Below, one piece after another: positions 61,773 to 64,000 of a stretch of DNA of 64,000 nt; position 1 is the first letter of the stretch; each line of letters starts with the position of its first letter. The stretch covers positions 1,860,001 through 1,924,000 of the forward strand of contig OZ244969.1 in assembly GCA_965222725.1 (NCBI GenBank), written 5' to 3'. Source of the stretch: GCA-2748575 sp965222725. Lineage in GTDB: Bacteria > Pseudomonadota > Gammaproteobacteria > Pseudomonadales > Ketobacteraceae. The translations under genes were made by a program, and so were the position numbers. The notes below the pieces were generated by a model that saw only the letters and a list, made by a program, of their open reading frames with translations, did not search any database and was not told the DNA's origin.

Positions 61773-62561
61773 ATGACAGAAAATGCATACTACCTGCCCA
61801 CTGCAAATGAGGTTGAGCTGTTCAGTAGTGCGGCCAGAAACAAGTTGCCTGTGCTTATCAAAGGGCCAACCGGTTGTGGCAAAACCCGGTTCGTGGCTTA
61901 CATGGCTGAGAAGCTGGAAAGGCCTTTATATACAGTGGCTTGCCACGATGATCTTAGCGCTTCCGATCTAGTGGGGCGGCATCTGGTCAGCCATAACGGT
62001 ACCTATTGGCAAGATGGCCCCCTCACGCGCGCAGTACGCGAAGGCGCGATATGCTATCTCGATGAAATAGTGGAAGCCCGGAAGGACACCACTGTGATAC
62101 TGCATCCTTTGGCTGACACCCGTCGTGAACTGCCATTGGAGCGCACAGGGGAGATACTTCAGGCTCATGAGGACTTTCTGCTGGTGGTTTCCTATAACCC
62201 CGGCTATCAAAATCTGATGAAAGGGATGAAGCCCAGTACACGACAACGTTTTATTGCGATTGATTTTGATTATCCCGAACAGTCGCAGGAAGCTGCGATT
62301 GTCATGAGCGAAAGTGGTACAACAAAAGGCACCGCCCAACAATTGATAAGAATTGCTCAGGCATTGCGCCGCCTGGAAAATCACGATATTGAAGAGGCAC
62401 CTTCTACCCGCCTGGCGATTTATGCAGCGCAGCTGTTTGAAACGGGGATTACATTGCGTGATGCCTGTATCGCTGCTTTGGTGTTGCCACTAACGGATGA
62501 TAAAGAGACCATTAAAGCGTTAACCGCCGTTGTGGAGGCCTATACGGATGAAAGTCTCTAA
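61773..62561 (+). CDS. norQ: NorQ/NirQ-type MoxR AAA+ ATPase
   Basis: A 262-residue AAA+ protein. Walker A is GPTGCGKTRFV (about residue 31), and Walker B is ICYLDEIVEA (about 92), followed by sensor 1 (VVSYNPGYQN). NorQ with NorD activates nitric oxide reductase, probably by inserting its non-heme iron. Length matches Pseudomonas NirQ (about 260). norD is not visible in the window and could be beyond norB. Its 3' end overlaps a small membrane-protein gene by 14 bases. Confidence 0.95.
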   Translation: MTENAYYLPTANEVELFSSAARNKLPVLIKGPTGCGKTRFVAYMAEKLERPLYTVACHDDLSASDLVGRHLVSHNGTYWQDGPLTRAVREGAICYLDEIVEARKDTTVILHPLADTRRELPLERTGEILQAHEDFLLVVSYNPGYQNLMKGMKPSTRQRFIAIDFDYPEQSQEAAIVMSESGTTKGTAQQLIRIAQALRRLENHDIEEAPSTRLAIYAAQLFETGITLRDACIAALVLPLTDDKETIKALTAVVEAYTDESL

Positions 62562-62904
62562 AACATGGCAGCCGTGTGCGCTGTACCTGGCTAACCTGCT
62601 TGTGGCGCCGCTACTGGCATATCTGGTATTAGTGCTGCTTTTCTGGCACTCGGATGAAGAGGAAAAGCTGAAGCGATTTCATACCAAAGCAAGCTTCTGG
62701 CTGGCAACCCTGTCAGGAGTGATATTGCTTGGTGTACCGGTTTCCATATTGCTCCTGGGAGGTTTTTCCGACCTGGCATGGATGTTTGCTCTGACCTTTC
62801 TGGTAACAACGCATGGTGCCTTCGTTATTCTGGGCGTTTACATTTTGGCAAAAGCCATGAATGAACAAACATACTGGTTTCCTTTCTTAAATGATCTACG
62901 CTAG
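62548..62904 (+). CDS. Small three-helix membrane protein in the nor operon
   Basis: A 118-residue integral membrane protein with the start ATG 62548, preceded by GGAGG. Three hydrophobic helices (YLANLLVAPLLAYLVLVLLF, ATLSGVILLGVPVSILLLGG, FALTFLVTTHGAFVILGVYI) alternate with charged linkers (HSDEEEKLKRFHTKASF). The EKLKRFHTKAS motif recalls DUF4870/Tic20-like proteins. It is unlike NirP or NorE. Its overlap with norQ implies coupled translation and a role in NOR assembly, but this is inference. Confidence 0.75.
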   Translation: MKVSKTWQPCALYLANLLVAPLLAYLVLVLLFWHSDEEEKLKRFHTKASFWLATLSGVILLGVPVSILLLGGFSDLAWMFALTFLVTTHGAFVILGVYILAKAMNEQTYWFPFLNDLR

Positions 62905-62981
62905 TTAGCGAACATGCAGAATTGTTGTTTACTTTTATAACACCAATAATCACAAACAAGGACTGAACAAAGGAGAGGTGA

Positions 62982-63422
62982 ATGTCTGAAAAGTTCAACA
63001 AGCGTGTTGCACGCAATATCTACTTTGGAGGCAGTGTCTTTTTTGTACTGTTATTCCTGGGTCTGACCTTCGATACTACCAGAGCACTACCGGAGCGGGA
63101 TAATCGGGAGAATATCACCGAGGCTGTTGCGCATGGAAAATTGATCTGGGAGCAGAATAATTGTATTGGCTGCCATACCCTGATGGGTGAGGGCGCATAT
63201 TATGCCCCAGAGCTGGCCAATGTTGTTGATCGTCGTGGAGGAGAGGAGAACTTTACAGCCTATCTTAAAGGGTGGATGGCCGCCCAGCCACTGGATGTGC
63301 CGGGGCGCCGAAAAATGCCGCAGTTCAACCTGAGTGACGAAGAAGTCGAAGCACTGGCGGAATTTTTGATCTGGACGTCAAAAATTGATGATGCCGACTG
63401 GCCACCCAACCAAGAAGGCTAA
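62982..63422 (+). CDS. norC: Nitric oxide reductase subunit C (cytochrome c)
   Basis: A 146-residue membrane-anchored cytochrome c, the same length as P. aeruginosa NorC. One N-terminal helix (about residues 12-30) is followed by a periplasmic domain with the heme site NCIGCHTLMGEGAYYAPEL (about residue 61) and the axial Met in RKMPQFNLSD. AAAGGAGAGGTGA precedes the ATG. NorC passes electrons to NorB. It lies 10 bases upstream of norB. Confidence 0.97.
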   Translation: MSEKFNKRVARNIYFGGSVFFVLLFLGLTFDTTRALPERDNRENITEAVAHGKLIWEQNNCIGCHTLMGEGAYYAPELANVVDRRGGEENFTAYLKGWMAAQPLDVPGRRKMPQFNLSDEEVEALAEFLIWTSKIDDADWPPNQEG

Positions 63423-63432
63423 GGGGAAATCA

Positions 63433-64000
63433 ATGAAATACCAATCTCAATCTGTGGCGATGCCATACTTTATTTTTGCGCTGATCCTGTTTGCCGGTCA
63501 GATTCTCTTTGGCCTGATACTGGGACTTCAATATGTGATGGGAGATTTCCTGTTTCCCGAAATTCCCTTTAATGTGGCACGCATGGTGCACACCAACCTG
63601 TTAATTGTTTGGTTGTTGTTCGGCTTTATGGGGGCGGCATACTACCTTATTCCCGAAGAGGCAGAGACAGAACTCTACAGTACAAAACTGGCGATGATCC
63701 TGTTCTGGGTATTTGCAGTGGCAGGGGTTTTGACGATTCTGGGTTATTTGCTGGTGCCCTATGCAGCATTGGCAAAACTGACCGGGAACGAGTTTTTCCC
63801 CACTATGGGGCGTGAGTTCCTGGAGCAACCCACGTTGACGAAAATAGGGATAGTGGTCGTGGCGCTGGGCTTTTTGTTCAATATCGGTATGACTATTTTA
63901 AGAGGCCGGAAAACCGGCGTGAATATGGTGCTCCTGACTGGTTTGATTGGTCTGGCGGTTATGTTCCTGTTTTCCTTTTACAATCCCGAAAATCTGGTGC
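63433..64000 (+). CDS. norB: Nitric oxide reductase subunit B, truncated by window end
   Basis: The first 189 codons of NorB, starting at ATG 63433 with AGGGGAAAT upstream. Helices carry FIFALILFAGQILFGLILG, then RMVHTNLLIVWLLFGFMG; the histidine in MVHTNL is the low-spin heme b ligand. This is the short-chain cytochrome c-dependent NOR (cNOR), not the quinol type, since no long N-terminal extension exists and norC precedes it. NorB reduces two NO to N2O at a heme b3-FeB site further along. Confidence 0.96.
   Translation, partial: MKYQSQSVAMPYFIFALILFAGQILFGLILGLQYVMGDFLFPEIPFNVARMVHTNLLIVWLLFGFMGAAYYLIPEEAETELYSTKLAMILFWVFAVAGVLTILGYLLVPYAALAKLTGNEFFPTMGREFLEQPTLTKIGIVVVALGFLFNIGMTILRGRKTGVNMVLLTGLIGLAVMFLFSFYNPENLV

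Overview
The window reads as a chromosomal segment of a free-living gammaproteobacterium, probably a marine or aquatic member of the Pseudomonadales/Oceanospirillales. This is inferred from gene order, not from any marker search. The lptD-surA-pdxA-rsmA-apaG-apaH run lies divergent to amgK-murU-djlA, as in Pseudomonas, and the prkA-yeaH-spoVR trio, RegB/RegA pair and NirS-type denitrification cluster fit the same group. No tRNA, rRNA, insertion sequence, prophage or CRISPR array was seen. Both ends of the window cut through genes.

Layout. 1-2.3 kb: a truncated cyclic-nucleotide-binding protein, a hotdog thioesterase and a PepSY membrane protein behind a near-perfect Fur box. 2.3-7.1 kb (minus): the stress operon prkA-yeaH-spoVR. 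7.5-14.5 kb (minus): apaH, apaG, rsmA, pdxA, surA, lptD. 14.6-18.2 kb (plus): amgK, murU, a DjlA-like co-chaperone and a zinc exporter. 18.2-21.1 kb (minus): small unknown genes, a TetR regulator with a 28-bp perfect operator palindrome, and a DUF3530 protein. 21.3-29.5 kb (plus): rpe, gph, a DUF805 protein, trpE, trpG, regB, regA, a YeeN-type YebC protein and a periplasmic binding protein.

29.6-42 kb is accessory in character: a lipase-like lipoprotein, SDR/LysR and GST/LysR divergent pairs, a giant multidomain secreted esterase-like protein, an AraC regulator, and other small genes. 42-51 kb (minus) holds surface or secreted proteins: a stand-alone DUF4347 protein, three large lipoproteins (ZU5-domain, propeller-like and leucine-rich repeat), an outer-membrane barrel and an acidic unknown.

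51.1-64 kb is a denitrification island. On the minus strand lie nirI, nirS, a cytochrome c, nirC, nirF, nirD, nirL, nirG, nirH, nirJ, nirN and dnrP. They encode cytochrome cd1 nitrite reductase, its electron supply and heme d1 synthesis. On the plus strand lie a small exported unknown, norQ, a small membrane protein, norC and norB (cut by the window end), for nitric oxide reduction. nirE is absent from its usual place, and no canonical FNR/DNR box was found in the central intergenic region. A perfect 13-bp hairpin separates nirS from the genes behind it.

The best candidates for something undescribed are the tandem lipoprotein/DUF4347 cluster at 42-49.6 kb, the 1402-residue mosaic protein at 32.2-36.4 kb, and the two unassigned small proteins tied to the nor genes.
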